Program-made: the position numbers and the translations under genes | The notes under the pieces: generated by a model | The model's database searches: none | Told to the model about the DNA's origin: nothing | The model's input: the letters and a program-made list of their open reading frames with translations, nothing else | Assembly (NCBI RefSeq): GCF_008973825.1 | Contig: NZ_WCHR01000005.1 | Coordinates: forward strand, 186,001 to 250,000 | DNA from: Gemmobacter serpentinus | GTDB lineage: Bacteria; Pseudomonadota; Alphaproteobacteria; Rhodobacterales; Rhodobacteraceae | Direction: 5' to 3' | DNA length: 64,000 nucleotides | Part shown: in pieces, positions 10,369 through 21,659 of the stretch | How the letters are laid out: every line of letters begins with the position of its first letter | Position numbering within the stretch: the first letter of the stretch is position 1

Positions 10369-11388
10369 ATGGCAGCCATGACGGAACCGAAGCTGATTTC
10401 GGGCAATGCGAACCGAAGCCTCGCCAACAGCATTGCACGACGGATGTCGATGCATCGCGGTGTGCAGGTCGGTCTGGTCGATGCACGGGTAGAGCGGTTC
10501 AACGATCAGGAAATCTTCGTCGAAGTCTACGAGAATGTCCGTGGCGAGGATATGTATATCATCCAGCCGACCTCGAACCCGGCCAATGACAACCTGATGG
10601 AGCTGCTGATCATCGCCGATGCGCTGCGCCGTTCGTCGGCGGATCGCATCACCGCCGTGATCCCCTATTTCGGCTATGCCCGTCAGGACCGCCGCGCCAA
10701 GGCCCGCACCCCGATCAGCGCCAAACTGGTCTCGAACCTGATCACCGAAGCTGGCATTGACCGTGTGCTGACGCTGGATCTGCACGCCGTCCAGATCCAG
10801 GGCTTTTTCGACATCCCGGTCGACAACCTCTATGCCAGCCCGCTGTTCAGCCTGGATATCGAACACCATTTCAAGGGCCAGATGGATGATCTGATGATCG
10901 TCTCGCCCGATGTCGGCGGTGTGGCCCGCGCACGCGAGATCGCGAAACGCATCAACGCCCCGCTCGCCATCGTTGACAAGCGCCGCGAGAAGGCCGGCGA
11001 AGTCGCCGGTATGACGGTGATTGGCGATGTGCGCGGCAAGAAGTGCATCATCGTGGATGACATCTGCGACACGGCCGGCACGCTGTGCAAGGCGGCAGAG
11101 ACGCTGATGGAGGCGGGTGCCACCGAGGTCCATTCCTATATCACCCATGGCGTGCTGTCGGGCCCGGCGGTAGAGCGGGTGACCAAATCGGTGATGAAAT
11201 CGCTGGTCATCACCGATTCGATCGAGCCCTCGGACGCCGTGAAGGCCTGCCCGAATATCCGCATCGTGCCGACCGCCCCGATGTTTGCCCAGGCGATCCT
11301 GAACACCTGGCACGGCACCTCGGTCTCGTCACTGTTCGAGACCGATACGCTGGTGCCGATCTATGAGGGCATCTATCAGCGCAGCTGA
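10369..11388 (+). CDS. prs: Ribose-phosphate pyrophosphokinase (PRPP synthase)
   Basis: 339 residues; transfers pyrophosphate from ATP to ribose 5-phosphate to make PRPP for nucleotides, histidine and tryptophan. Visible signatures are the flexible loop YARQDRR (103-109), [12 protein letters not shown] (137-148) and the PRPP loop [12 protein letters not shown] in the C-terminal half. The frame begins [13 protein letters not shown]; translation might instead start at the second Met. Monocistronic, with a terminator hairpin 28 bp after the stop. Confidence 0.98.
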   Translation: MAAMTEPKLISGNANRSLANSIARRMSMHRGVQVGLVDARVERFNDQEIFVEVYENVRGEDMYIIQPTSNPANDNLMELLIIADALRRSSADRITAVIPYFGYARQDRRAKARTPISAKLVSNLITEAGIDRVLTLDLHAVQIQGFFDIPVDNLYASPLFSLDIEHHFKGQMDDLMIVSPDVGGVARAREIAKRINAPLAIVDKRREKAGEVAGMTVIGDVRGKKCIIVDDICDTAGTLCKAAETLMEAGATEVHSYITHGVLSGPAVERVTKSVMKSLVITDSIEPSDAVKACPNIRIVPTAPMFAQAILNTWHGTSVSSLFETDTLVPIYEGIYQRS

Positions 11389-11415
11389 GCCGCGCGATCC
11401 ACCGCAGAAATGACC

Positions 11416-11439
11416 GGGGCCGCCCTACAGGGCTGCCCC
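11416..11439 (+). terminator. Terminator hairpin after prs
   Basis: GGGGCCGCCC pairs with GGGCTGCCCC across a TACA loop, with one mismatch, followed by TTCGCGTTT. It lies 28 bp past the prs stop codon. Confidence 0.65.
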
Positions 11440-11517
11440 TTCGCGTTTGCAGGTCAGGTCGCTCTTTGGATCGCCAGCCAAGCCTGGGGGCACCCGAATT
11501 TTCGTTGAAAATTCGGA

Positions 11518-11868
11518 TCAGTAAAGAACCCAGTCGTCTTCGCTGGCAACCGAGCCGATGGCCGTCCAGTCGGCACGCACCCGTGCGACGCGGCTGTCGC
11601 CCCAGGTGCGGAACACGATGTGGAAGCCGCGCTCGGTGATGGCATCGGCGCTGATATCGGCGCGGGAATTGTGCTTGTGATCCATATCCCACATCGAGAT
11701 CCCCACCATCACCACCGGCGGGTCCAGGAAGGGTTCTGCAAAGGTGACGATGAACCGGCTTTCGCGCGGCCCCTGCCCTGTCCACATGGCACCACCATCG
11801 GCAAAATCGCTGAACAACACCCGGCTGCCCTGCACGATCCCGAAGGAACTCGTATTGATCCGTCTCAT
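11518..11868 (-). CDS. H-type lectin domain protein
   Basis: 116-residue protein matching the H-type lectin fold (PF09458): FSDFADGGAMWTGQGPRESR near the N-terminus, then FAEPFLDPPVVMVGISMWD and a C-terminal tryptophan-rich strand. The fold in eukaryotes binds N-acetylgalactosamine; bacterial ligands are unknown. Start ATG 11868 (MRRINTSSFG) is chosen because GAGGA precedes it and homologues I recall begin at the same place; the 29-residue upstream extension is unsupported. There is no signal peptide. It follows atpC on the same strand, beyond a hairpin. Confidence 0.75.
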   Translation of the reverse strand: MRRINTSSFGIVQGSRVLFSDFADGGAMWTGQGPRESRFIVTFAEPFLDPPVVMVGISMWDMDHKHNSRADISADAITERGFHIVFRTWGDSRVARVRADWTAIGSVASEDDWVLY

Positions 11869-11976
11869 GCGGTCCTCATCCCCATGCCCCGCAAAGAGCG
11901 TGACGCCATTCACAACGATCTGCGCCAAGAACATCTGGCGCGCAAATTCCGGCAAAAATCGGATTTTATCAATGCG

Positions 11977-12002
11977 AAAGGCCCCGTGTAACCGGGGCCT
12001 TT
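11977..12002 (-). terminator. Terminator hairpin after atpC
   Basis: AAAGGCCCCG pairs with CGGGGCCTTT around a six-base loop. It lies 18 bp beyond the atpC stop and before the lectin gene. The T-tract on the minus strand is short, so termination may be partial. Confidence 0.65.
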
Positions 12003-12020
12003 CAAAAATGTCACAGCCGC

Positions 12021-12419
12021 TCAGTGCTTGGCGTGGCTGCGCAGGGCCAGAACATCGCTCAGGACCATCTCGGCATGTGCCTTCTGATCCTCCGGCGCGA
12101 TGGCCAGAAGCTCGCGGGCTTCCTTGACCAGATCGTCCAGCACGGTGCCCGACAGGTCGTCGACCGGGATGGCGCGTTCCGCAAGCACGGTGACGCTGCT
12201 GGCACCGATCTCGGCAAAACCGCCGGTCACGGCGAAGGCCTGCGTCCCTTGCGGCCCGATCGCCTTGAGGATGCCGGGGCGCAGGGTGGTGATGGTGGCC
12301 ACATGGCCCGCCATCGCCGTCATGTCACCTTCGGCCCCCGGGATCTGCACCTCGGTGGCCTGAACAGAAGCGAGCTTCCGTTCGGGCGACACCAGGTCGA
12401 ATTGCAGGGTATTGGCCAT
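12021..12419 (-). CDS. atpC: ATP synthase F1 epsilon subunit
   Basis: 132 residues; central-stalk subunit that couples rotation and can inhibit ATPase activity. The N-terminal beta-sandwich (MANTLQFDLVSPERKLAS, then EVQIPGAEGDMTAMAGHV) is typical, as is the AFAVTGGFAEI strand. The C-terminal helical part is about the usual length. It is the last gene of atpHAGDC, 10 bp after atpD. Confidence 0.97.
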   Translation of the reverse strand: MANTLQFDLVSPERKLASVQATEVQIPGAEGDMTAMAGHVATITTLRPGILKAIGPQGTQAFAVTGGFAEIGASSVTVLAERAIPVDDLSGTVLDDLVKEARELLAIAPEDQKAHAEMVLSDVLALRSHAKH

Positions 12420-12429
12420 CTATGCCCCC

Positions 12430-13875
<1,446 letters not shown>

Positions 13876-14760
13876 TCAGAGCGCCTCGGCGCCCGAGATG
13901 ATTTCGATAAGCTCTTTGGTGATCGCGGCCTGACGGCTCCGGTTATACTGGATCGTCAGTTTGTTGATCATGTCACCCGCGTTGCGGGTTGCATTGTCCA
14001 TCGCGCTCATCCGGGCACCCTGTTCAGACGCCCCGTTTTCCAGCAATGCGGTGAAGATCTGCGTCGCCACACCACGCGGCAGCAGGTCGGCCAGAATGGC
14101 CTCTTCGCTGGGCTCGTAGTCGTAAAGCGCCGACACTTCAGAGGTCTCCACGGGCTGCGCCGGGATGATCTGTTGCGCCGTCGGGATCTGGCTGATGACC
14201 GACTGGAAGCGGTTGAAGAAGATCGTCGCCACATCGAATTCGCCAGCCTCAAAGCGGGCAAAGATCTCGCGGGCGATGTCCTGCGCATTGGCATAGCCTA
14301 CACGCTTCACTTCGGCCATGTCGACGTGACCGACGAAATGATCGCCAAAGTCACGACGCAGCTGTTCCCGGCCCTTCTTGCCGACCGTCAGGATCTTCAC
14401 GGTCTTGCCAGCGGCCAGCAGTTCATTCGCCTTCGCGCGGACAAGCCGCACGATGGTGGTATTGAAGCCGCCGCAAAGCCCACGCTCCGAGGTCATGACG
14501 ACCAGCAGATGCACCTTCAGCAGATGCACCTTGTCGGCACCCGTCCCGGCCAGAAGCCGGGGCGCGCCATTGGATCCACCGACCGAAGCCGCCAGCCCCG
14601 CGATGACCGCATTCATGCGGTCAGCATAGGGACGGGCTGCCTCTGCGGCCTCTTGCGCGCGGCGCAGTTTCGCCGCCGCCACCATTTGCATGGCCTTCGT
14701 GATCTTGCGCGTGTTCTTGACGCTCGTGATCCGGTTCTTGAGGTCCTTAAGGCTGGGCAT
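13876..14760 (-). CDS. atpG: ATP synthase F1 gamma subunit, with in-frame pentapeptide duplication
   Basis: 294 residues; rotating central stalk of F1. N-terminal [20 protein letters not shown] and the C-terminal helix [19 protein letters not shown] are canonical. Residues 77-86 contain KVHLL twice in a row, produced by a perfect 15-bp tandem duplication just before the conserved [14 protein letters not shown] strand. Relatives as I know them have a single copy, so the protein is about five residues longer than expected. The frame is intact and the gene is probably functional. It might be a recent slippage event or an assembly artefact. Confidence 0.97.
   Translation of the reverse strand: MPSLKDLKNRITSVKNTRKITKAMQMVAAAKLRRAQEAAEAARPYADRMNAVIAGLAASVGGSNGAPRLLAGTGADKVHLLKVHLLVVMTSERGLCGGFNTTIVRLVRAKANELLAAGKTVKILTVGKKGREQLRRDFGDHFVGHVDMAEVKRVGYANAQDIAREIFARFEAGEFDVATIFFNRFQSVISQIPTAQQIIPAQPVETSEVSALYDYEPSEEAILADLLPRGVATQIFTALLENGASEQGARMSAMDNATRNAGDMINKLTIQYNRSRQAAITKELIEIISGAEAL
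14503..14532 (-). repeat. Perfect 15-bp tandem duplication inside atpG
   Basis: CAGCAGATGCACCTT occurs twice without spacing (14503-14517 and 14518-14532). It is in frame and doubles the peptide KVHLL in the gamma subunit. Confidence 0.95.
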
Positions 14761-14781
14761 TCTCTGCTCCCCTCAGGCCGC

Positions 14782-16320
14782 TCAAGCGAAGGTCTTGGCG
14801 AAATCGGCGATCGCGTCTTTCAGCTTTTGCTCGTCAGCGCCCTTGATCTTCGGGTCAGCCGAGGTCAGCCAGTCCAGGATATCCTTGCGCGGGCCACGCA
14901 GATAGGCGAGCAGACCGGCTTCAAAGCGGCCCACGTCCTTCACGGCGACCTTGTCGAGGAAGCCCGCGGTGCCTGCATAGATCACGCAGACGATTTCCGC
15001 GTTGGTCAGCGGCGAATATTGCGGTTGCTTCATCAGCTCGGTCAGGCGCGCGCCACGGTTCAGCAGGGCCTGGGTCGAAGCGTCAAGATCCGAACCGAAC
15101 TGGGCGAAAGCCGCCATCTCGCGATATTGGGCGAGCGACAGTTTCACCGGGCCAGCCACGGTTTTCATCGAATTGGTCTGAGCCGAGGAGCCCACGCGCG
15201 ACACCGACAGACCGGTGTTCACCGCCGGGCGGATGCCCTGGTAGAACAGTTCGGTTTCCAGGAAGATCTGGCCGTCGGTGATCGAGATCACGTTGGTCGG
15301 GATAAAGGCCGACACGTCGCCGCCCTGGGTTTCGATGATCGGGAGTGCCGTCAGCGAGCCGGCACCGAAATCCTCGTTCAGCTTGGCCGAACGCTCCAGC
15401 AGGCGCGAGTGGAGGTAGAACACGTCGCCCGGATAGGCTTCGCGGCCCGGCGGACGACGCAGCAGCAGCGACATCTGACGATAGGACACGGCCTGTTTGG
15501 ACAGGTCATCATAGATGATCAGCGCGTGGCGGCCGTTGTCGCGGAAAAACTCCGCCATGGCGGTCGCCGAATAGGGTGCCAGGAACTGCATCGGTGCCGG
15601 GTCGGACGCGGTTGCAGCCACGACGATCGTGTAGTCGATCGCGCCGGTCTCTTCGAGCTTCTTCACCAGCTGGGCCACGGTCGAGCGCTTCTGGCCGATC
15701 GCGACATAGATGCAATAGAGCTTCTTCGACTCGTCCGAACCGGCAGCCTCGTTATAGGACTTCTGGTTCAGGATGGTGTCCAGCGCCACAGCGGTCTTGC
15801 CGGTCTGACGGTCGCCGATGATCAGTTCGCGCTGGCCACGGCCAACCGGGATCATCGCGTCCACGGCTTTCAGGCCGGTCGCCATCGGCTCATGCACCGA
15901 TTTGCGCGGGATGATGCCGGGGGCTTTCACGTCGGCGATGCGACGTTCGGTCGCAGCGATCGGGCCTTTGCCGTCGATCGGGTTGCCGAGACCGTCGACC
16001 ACGCGGCCGAGCAGCGCGTCACCTGCGGGCACGTCCACGATGGACTTGGTGCGCTTGACGGTGTCGCCTTCCTTGATGTCCTGGTCGGAGCCGAAGATCA
16101 CGACGCCGACATTGTCAACCTCGAGGTTCAGCGCCATCCCGCGGATGCCGCCGGGGAACTCCACCATCTCGCCGGCCTGGACATTGTCCAGCCCGTGGAC
16201 GCGCGCGATACCGTCGCCAACCGACAGCACGCGGCCGACTTCGGCCACAGCCGCGTCTTTGCCGAAGTTCTTGATCTGCTCCTTGAGGATCGCAGAGATC
16301 TCAGCAGCCTGGATTCCCAT
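14782..16320 (-). CDS. atpA: ATP synthase F1 alpha subunit
   Basis: 512 residues; non-catalytic nucleotide-binding subunit. Walker A is GDRQTGKT (169-176). Start ATG 16320 ([16 protein letters not shown]) is standard; a GTG one codon upstream is less likely. The start overlaps the atpH stop in a TGATG arrangement, giving translational coupling. The atpG gene follows after 21 bp. Confidence 0.99.
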   Translation of the reverse strand: MGIQAAEISAILKEQIKNFGKDAAVAEVGRVLSVGDGIARVHGLDNVQAGEMVEFPGGIRGMALNLEVDNVGVVIFGSDQDIKEGDTVKRTKSIVDVPAGDALLGRVVDGLGNPIDGKGPIAATERRIADVKAPGIIPRKSVHEPMATGLKAVDAMIPVGRGQRELIIGDRQTGKTAVALDTILNQKSYNEAAGSDESKKLYCIYVAIGQKRSTVAQLVKKLEETGAIDYTIVVAATASDPAPMQFLAPYSATAMAEFFRDNGRHALIIYDDLSKQAVSYRQMSLLLRRPPGREAYPGDVFYLHSRLLERSAKLNEDFGAGSLTALPIIETQGGDVSAFIPTNVISITDGQIFLETELFYQGIRPAVNTGLSVSRVGSSAQTNSMKTVAGPVKLSLAQYREMAAFAQFGSDLDASTQALLNRGARLTELMKQPQYSPLTNAEIVCVIYAGTAGFLDKVAVKDVGRFEAGLLAYLRGPRKDILDWLTSADPKIKGADEQKLKDAIADFAKTFA

Positions 16321-16880
16321 CACCCAACCTCTTTCATTGCATTCTGGAGAGCCGCGAGCTTCGACTTGATCGAGGTGTCGATCATGGTAGAGCCCAGCTT
16401 GACGACAAGACCGCCGATGAGGCTTTCATCGACGGCGACATTCACTTTGACGGTCTTGCCCACGCGCGCTTTCAGCGTTTCGGCAAGTTTTGCAGCCTGT
16501 TCCGCGCTTAGCGCGGTTGCAGCGGTAACCTCGGCGGTCACCTCGCCCTTTTCGGCGGCAATGCGGGCGCGCAGATCGGCCAGCAGTTGCGGCAGCACGA
16601 ACAGGCGGCGCTTTTGCGCCATCAGGGCGAGCGTATGCGCAGTCAGGGCCGACAGGCCCGATTTGGCGGCAATGGCCGCAATGGCATTGCCCTGCTCTTC
16701 GCGCGAATAGATCGGCGAGGAAATCAGGTCGCGCAGATCCGCAGAAGACAGGAGAGCGGCGTCGATCGCGTCAACATCCCCTTCCAGTGCCTTCAGGCCC
16801 TGCGATTCTTTTGCAAGATCGAACAGGGCGGTTGCGTAGCGCGCGGCAATGCCGGAGGAGATCGAAGCTGTTTCGGACAC
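16320..16880 (-). CDS. atpH: ATP synthase F1 delta subunit
   Basis: 186 residues; links F1 to the peripheral stalk. The proposed start is GTG at 16880, giving [20 protein letters not shown], the normal delta N-terminus, with an AAGGG ribosome site just upstream. An ATG 21 codons earlier would add an unrelated leader. The conserved C-terminal [21 protein letters not shown] is present. First gene of the operon; the F0 genes are not adjacent, as is usual in Rhodobacterales. Confidence 0.95.
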   Translation of the reverse strand: MSETASISSGIAARYATALFDLAKESQGLKALEGDVDAIDAALLSSADLRDLISSPIYSREEQGNAIAAIAAKSGLSALTAHTLALMAQKRRLFVLPQLLADLRARIAAEKGEVTAEVTAATALSAEQAAKLAETLKARVGKTVKVNVAVDESLIGGLVVKLGSTMIDTSIKSKLAALQNAMKEVG

Positions 16881-17512
16881 GACAACCCTTCCGCTGCTTG
16901 CCCCCTGCTCTGCCCGGCCTGGCGTGATGCGCCGTTCAGACAAGAGGCTATTGTTGGCGCATGATGCACATGCGTCTCAAATCCGAGGCGTCTCTAGCAG
17001 ACGCATCCCAATGCCGCAACCGTGAACACAGCCGGAATACAGCTTGTCACGCGCAAACATCGCGCTTCTTTGCGCCACAGCCGCGCAGCGCAGGCCGAAA
17101 CAAAGCCGATGTGACACATTCACAGCCGGGAAACGTTTTTCGGCCGGTTTTGCGGCCCGTTTTGCCACCTTTGGCGTGGCGCCCGGCCTGCACACCGCGC
17201 GCGAAGCCGCACCGCCCTGGACAGGATCACGCATGGATCACCATCGCCTGCCCATCGCAGGCGGAGCCGCGCCCCGACTGGGCCGCCCAGGATCACGCAT
17301 GGATCACCATCGCGTCATAGCTGCCCCGGGGCGGTTGACCGGATTCCGCCTTTGGCTGATCTTGCCTCACGCGCCCGCCGGATCCGCAGGAATAGCCCGA
17401 GGGATACCCTGCACGACCGGGGCACAGGCAAAAACAATGGGCCGTCACAAAGACGGCCAAAAACCGAAAACAGGCCCGCGATAAAATGGGCCGAGGCGAA
17501 AGCAGGATCCCG
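16881..17512. other. Intergenic region upstream of the ATP synthase operon
   Basis: About 630 bp separate the divergent atpH and L,D-transpeptidase genes. Possible frames crossing it look like compositional shadows with no recognisable domain. It must hold the atp operon promoter, and it contains a pair of 26-bp direct repeats at 17222 and 17288. Nothing else was recognised. Confidence 0.5.
17222..17313. repeat. Pair of identical 26-bp direct repeats
   Basis: The same 26 bases occur at 17222-17247 and 17288-17313, 66 bp apart. Each begins CAGGATCACGCATGGATCAC and itself contains GGATCAC twice. They lie in the divergent region between atpH and the L,D-transpeptidase gene. Confidence 0.85.
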
Positions 17513-18151
17513 ATGTCACGGCCCCTCATTTCACAAACCACACCAAGCACCACGTCAGACACCCCTGCACAGGGCCACACCGCAGGCCGCACCCGCCGCC
17601 ACGCGCTTGGCCTTCTTGGCCTTGGCTTGATGGGCGGTGTCGGCACGGTGCTGCTGCCCGCACAGGCGCGCGCCTCGGATCAAGGGCCGGTGCGGTCCAA
17701 TTCCTCCAGCTTCGAGATGCAACGCTGGGAAGAGCATTTCCCCACGCTCGGCAAGGGGGCCATCGTCTGCGACACCGTTTCGCGCGCGCTGCATTTCTGG
17801 AATGCGGATGCCTCGATCTATCATATCTTCCCGACCTCGGTGCCGCGGTCGGACGAGTTGACCAAGCGCGGCTATACCGAGATCGTGCGCAAGAAGGTCG
17901 GCCCAAGCTGGACCCCCACCGCATCGCAGATGCAGCGTTTCCCGGATTGGAAGCCGATCGGCCCTGGCCCGCAGAACCCGCTTGGCACCCATGCGATGTA
18001 TCTGAGCTGGCCCGCCTATATCATTCACGGCACCCATGACACCCGCAAGATCGGCCGCAAATCCTCGGATGGCTGTATCGGGCTTTACAACGAGATGGTC
18101 TCGGTGCTGTTCGACCTCTGCCCCATCGGCACCCAGGTCCGCATCATCTGA
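17513..18151 (+). CDS. L,D-transpeptidase (YkuD domain), exported
   Basis: 212 residues. A basic N-region with twin arginines (R28, R29) precedes a hydrophobic stretch ending near PAQARA, suggesting export, possibly by Tat. The YkuD catalytic pattern is present: YIIHGTHD (169-176) followed by SSDGCIGLYN with the nucleophile Cys188. Such enzymes form 3-3 peptidoglycan cross-links or anchor proteins. Start ATG 17513 is chosen because AGGA lies seven bases upstream; the ATG at 17486 has no ribosome site. Monocistronic. Confidence 0.9.
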   Translation: MSRPLISQTTPSTTSDTPAQGHTAGRTRRHALGLLGLGLMGGVGTVLLPAQARASDQGPVRSNSSSFEMQRWEEHFPTLGKGAIVCDTVSRALHFWNADASIYHIFPTSVPRSDELTKRGYTEIVRKKVGPSWTPTASQMQRFPDWKPIGPGPQNPLGTHAMYLSWPAYIIHGTHDTRKIGRKSSDGCIGLYNEMVSVLFDLCPIGTQVRII

Positions 18152-18280
18152 TCGCAAGGCCCCGGCCGGATCCGCCACATTGCCCCGCCTTGACAGGCTC
18201 CCGCGCGCTGCGACAAGATCAGCCCAAGATTGAGTGCGCCGTGCCATTTTGCGCGGATGCGTTATGGTTTTGGGAAGAGT

Positions 18281-19783
18281 ATGATGTTCTCCATGGTGCT
18301 TTTGGGGCTTTTCGGTCTGGCTGGCCTGATGACGGTCTTTGATGACCATTCCGACCGTGATGAGCCCGATACGGATGAGCCGGAACAGCCCACCCCGCCG
18401 GATCTGAGCCTGGTTGAAGGCACCGAAGGGGCGGACCGTCTGGTGGTTGACCAGGCCGACCCGGATGCCACGCAGGACGCGCTTCGCGTGGCGGGCCATG
18501 GTGGTAATGATGCCCTGGCCTATCTCCCCGAAACCGACACCCCGCGCGATGTGACGCTGGAGGGCGGCACGGGCGATGACCGCATCAACCTCGGCCTGTG
18601 GCCCGAAGATGGCTTCAGCCCGCAGATCTGGCCCGAAGGCACGGCCAGCCTGTCGGGCGGGGCGGGCGACGATATACTGGTGTCGCATATGGCAGGCGAC
18701 GGCGTCACGCTGGACGGCGGCGCGGGGGCCGACACGATCGGGGCCCATGCCGGCAACACCGTCATCATGGATATGGGCGACAGCGTGACCTTCCGCATCC
18801 ATTCCGACGCGCAGGAAGAGGTCGGCCCCGCCACCCTGCAAGGCTTTGACCCCATGGCCGCGCGCGCGGCCCTTGCGGGTGGCAATCCCTTCCCGCCGGT
18901 CGTGCTGGAGGCCGAAGGGATCACCAGACCTTCGGAACTTGCCTTTGAACAAACGCTTTCCGAGGATGGCAGCACTGTGCTGTCGACCCAGATCCTTGAT
19001 GGCGACAAGGCGCTGTTGGTGATCGATTACGGGCCGGAAGGCACCGACGCGCCCTTGACCGCCGAAGACGGCGACCTGCTGCGGGCGCGCTATCCCGGCG
19101 ACAGCCTCAAGGTCAGCCCGGACGGCCATATCGATACCGACCTGCCGCGCGATGCCTATTCGATGCAGCAAGGTGGGGAGCAGGATGACGTCCTGGGCCC
19201 GAACCTCTGGGGCCCTGAGGCCGATATGATCTCTGGCGGTCAGGGGGCCGACAGCATTGATGGCGGCGCGGGCAATGACACGCTTTACGGATCGGATGAT
19301 CTGGCGGTCATGCAGGACTGGTCGCCCATGTCAACTTGGGAAAGCCTGCATGATGATGGTGCCGCCGACACGCTGGCGGGCGGCGCGGGGGATGATCGTC
19401 TGGTGCTGTCCAGCGGCGATACCGGCATCGGGGGCGCGGGGGCGGATCTGTTCGAGGTCAACGCCAATGCCCCGGATTACCACCACACTGGCGAGATCAG
19501 CAGCAGCATCGGCCCGACCCATATCGCCGATTACGACCCGGGCGAGGATCGCATCACCATCGAGGTCGAATCCTTTGCCCGCCAGGGCAGCCTGCAGGCC
19601 GAACTGCGCGAGACCGGCAAGGGGCTGGAAATCTGGGTCAGCTCCACCTTCGGGCCGCCCGCGGATGTGGATGACCCGAACTATGACCAGCAGATCATGC
19701 CCTTCTGTGCCGTGACCTTCCCGCCCGGCACGACGGTCGATCTGGCGCGGGTCGCTCTGACAAGCTCGGATTGGATCCGCTAA
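18281..19783 (+). CDS. RTX-like calcium-binding repeat protein with N-terminal membrane anchor
   Basis: About 500 residues. It starts with one transmembrane helix (FSMVLLGLFGLAGLMTV), then a long acidic region. Glycine-aspartate RTX nonapeptide units occur in clusters: GGTGDDRI, GGAGDDIL and GGAGADTI around 95-155, GGQGADSIDGGAGNDTL in the middle, and GGAGDDRL nearer the C-terminus. These form Ca-binding beta-rolls in related proteins. No protease or lipase motif is visible, so the function is unknown. Start 18281 is chosen for the GGGAAGAG ribosome site; upstream ATG 18257 is possible. The N-terminal anchor is unusual, since many RTX proteins are secreted by type I systems. Confidence 0.8.
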   Translation: MMFSMVLLGLFGLAGLMTVFDDHSDRDEPDTDEPEQPTPPDLSLVEGTEGADRLVVDQADPDATQDALRVAGHGGNDALAYLPETDTPRDVTLEGGTGDDRINLGLWPEDGFSPQIWPEGTASLSGGAGDDILVSHMAGDGVTLDGGAGADTIGAHAGNTVIMDMGDSVTFRIHSDAQEEVGPATLQGFDPMAARAALAGGNPFPPVVLEAEGITRPSELAFEQTLSEDGSTVLSTQILDGDKALLVIDYGPEGTDAPLTAEDGDLLRARYPGDSLKVSPDGHIDTDLPRDAYSMQQGGEQDDVLGPNLWGPEADMISGGQGADSIDGGAGNDTLYGSDDLAVMQDWSPMSTWESLHDDGAADTLAGGAGDDRLVLSSGDTGIGGAGADLFEVNANAPDYHHTGEISSSIGPTHIADYDPGEDRITIEVESFARQGSLQAELRETGKGLEIWVSSTFGPPADVDDPNYDQQIMPFCAVTFPPGTTVDLARVALTSSDWIR

Positions 19784-19848
19784 GGGCCAGCAGTCACGAC
19801 TTGGGCAAGGGGCACCAAACCTGGGCCCTGCAACCGCTGCCCGGGTGG

Positions 19849-20610
19849 TCAATCCAGCCGGTTCAGCGCGGGCTCCGGCGCGGGTTGGCCCATGCCCTCC
19901 AGCACTTTCAAGGGTTTGCGCACCGCCGCCGCAAGTCCGCCGCGAGTGGGGGCATAGACCTGCTTGCTGGCCTCCACCATCAGCACCCCACCCGCAAGCC
20001 AGGGGGCAATGCCGCGCCCAAGCCGTTCCCAGACATGAGAGGTGCGCAACCAGAAACGCCGCGCCGAGGGCGGGGCATAAAGCGATGCCACATGGCGTTC
20101 AGGCGTGAACCCATGCCGTTTCAGCTGCGCCTCCAGCTGGCCCAGCGAATAGGGCCTGCCAAAGCCGAAGGGCGTGCCATCGCGCCGCGCCCAGAGGCCG
20201 GATCGGTTGGGCACCACGAAAATCGCCTTGCCGCCAGGCCCCAAAACCCGCGTGCATTCCGCCAGCACCTCTGATGGGTTATCCGATGTCTCAAGTCCGT
20301 GCATCAGCACCAACCGATCGACATGGCCGGTCTGGACAGGCCATGCGGTTTCCTCGCAGAGAACGCTGACATTCTCCATGCCGGCAGGCCAGGGCATCAC
20401 GCCTTGCGGGCCCGGCATCAGGCCGATCACCCGCCGCGCTTCCGCCAGATAGGGGCGCAAAAGCGGCACCGCAAAACCGAATCCTGCCACCGTCTCGCCG
20501 GCCGCCGGAGGCCACATGGAAACCAGCTGATCGCGGATCGCGCGCTGCGCCACGCGCCCCAATTGGGTGCGATAATAGAAATTCCGCAGGTCGAGCACGT
20601 CGAGATGCAT
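19849..20610 (-). CDS. Class I SAM-dependent methyltransferase-like protein
   Basis: 253 residues with a Methyltransf_11-like Rossmann core: a glycine-containing motif I region ([13 protein letters not shown]), a [11 protein letters not shown] segment, and [14 protein letters not shown]. Motif I is degenerate compared with the usual GxGxG, so catalysis is uncertain. Start ATG 20610 ([15 protein letters not shown]) is preferred because this N-terminus is typical of the Rhodobacterales group and follows GGGGGAAG. It is divergent from gloB, with a gap of just over 100 bp. Confidence 0.78.
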   Translation of the reverse strand: MHLDVLDLRNFYYRTQLGRVAQRAIRDQLVSMWPPAAGETVAGFGFAVPLLRPYLAEARRVIGLMPGPQGVMPWPAGMENVSVLCEETAWPVQTGHVDRLVLMHGLETSDNPSEVLAECTRVLGPGGKAIFVVPNRSGLWARRDGTPFGFGRPYSLGQLEAQLKRHGFTPERHVASLYAPPSARRFWLRTSHVWERLGRGIAPWLAGGVLMVEASKQVYAPTRGGLAAAVRKPLKVLEGMGQPAPEPALNRLD

Positions 20611-20722
20611 TGCAGCCGCTTCCCCCAGGCCCCAGATTTCAGGCAACGCCGGATTTCAGATAACGAGAGACCGTCCAGTCAGAGATCTGTCTGGCACCAT
20701 AGACCACAGAACAGGAAACGCC

Positions 20723-21484
20723 ATGCTGCAACTCGTGACCATCCCCTGCCTGAAGGACAATTACGCCTTCCTGATCCACGATGATGTCTCGGGGGCCACA
20801 GCCGTGATCGATGTGCCGGAGGCTGATCCGATCCTGAAAGAGCTGGACGCGCGCGGCTGGGCACTGAGCCATGTGCTTCTGACACATCACCACAGCGATC
20901 ATGTCGACGGGCTGGCAGGGCTGGCCCTTGGCCCCGATGTGGCGGTGATCGGCGCCGCAGCCGACGCCCATCGCCTGCCGCCCTTGACCCGGACGGTGAT
21001 GCCGGGCGAGCGGTTCAGCCTGGGTTCCGCCGATGCAGAGGTGATCGACGTCTCGGGCCATACGGTCGGCCATATCGCCTTCTGGTTCCCCGAGGATGGA
21101 TTTCTGTTCACCGGCGACAGCCTGATGGCGATGGGTTGCGGCCGGCTGTTCGAGGGGAGCCCGGCACAGATGTGGGACAGCCTGTCGCGGCTGATGGATC
21201 TGCCCGGCGATGCGGTGGTCTGTTCGGGGCATGAATATACCGAAAGCAATGCCCGCTTCGCCCGAAGCCTGGATGAGCCGCCCGCGCTGACCGAACGGCT
21301 GGACCGCATCGCCCGCGCGCGCAGCGCAGGCCTGCCCACCGTGCCCTCGATCCTGTCGGAAGAGATCGCAACCAACCCGATGCTGCGCGCCCGCGATCCG
21401 GCGATGAAGGCGGCACTTGGCATGGAAGGCGCGCCGGATGCCGAGGTTTTCACCAAAATCCGCGCCCTCAAGGACAATTTCTGA
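20723..21484 (+). CDS. gloB: Hydroxyacylglutathione hydrolase (glyoxalase II)
   Basis: 253-residue metallo-beta-lactamase-fold enzyme that hydrolyses S-lactoylglutathione to lactate and glutathione in methylglyoxal detoxification. The metal motif THHHSDH is at 54-60, with later ligands in SGHT and FTGDSLMAMGCGR. The C-terminal substrate-binding domain (ATNPMLRA) is complete. N-terminus MLQLVTIPCLKDNYAFLI is typical. Monocistronic on the plus strand. Confidence 0.95.
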   Translation: MLQLVTIPCLKDNYAFLIHDDVSGATAVIDVPEADPILKELDARGWALSHVLLTHHHSDHVDGLAGLALGPDVAVIGAAADAHRLPPLTRTVMPGERFSLGSADAEVIDVSGHTVGHIAFWFPEDGFLFTGDSLMAMGCGRLFEGSPAQMWDSLSRLMDLPGDAVVCSGHEYTESNARFARSLDEPPALTERLDRIARARSAGLPTVPSILSEEIATNPMLRARDPAMKAALGMEGAPDAEVFTKIRALKDNF

Positions 21485-21611
21485 GGCTTTGGTGAATCCA
21501 AAGGATCACATTTTGTGACCGATGCCTGCCAAACGGGCAAATCTGCGAATTGGGGCTTGAAGCGGCGCGCAGTAAAACCGAACTTTAACCCTATGAGGCC
21601 AAGGTCGGACC

Positions 21612-21632
21612 GGAGGGGGGTCACACCCCTCC
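21612..21632 (+). other. GC-rich hairpin ahead of clpA
   Basis: GGAGGGG pairs with CCCCTCC across a seven-base loop, ending about ten bases before the clpA ribosome site. It could be a weak gloB terminator or a leader structure controlling clpA translation. Confidence 0.5.
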
Positions 21633-21659
21633 CCCGCCAGAAGGAAGGAGCACTCGATC

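Noticed and set aside
17044-17484. A 146-codon plus-strand frame before the L,D-transpeptidase gene
   Set aside because: No ribosome site, no recognisable domain, and it crosses the direct repeats; probably a chance frame.
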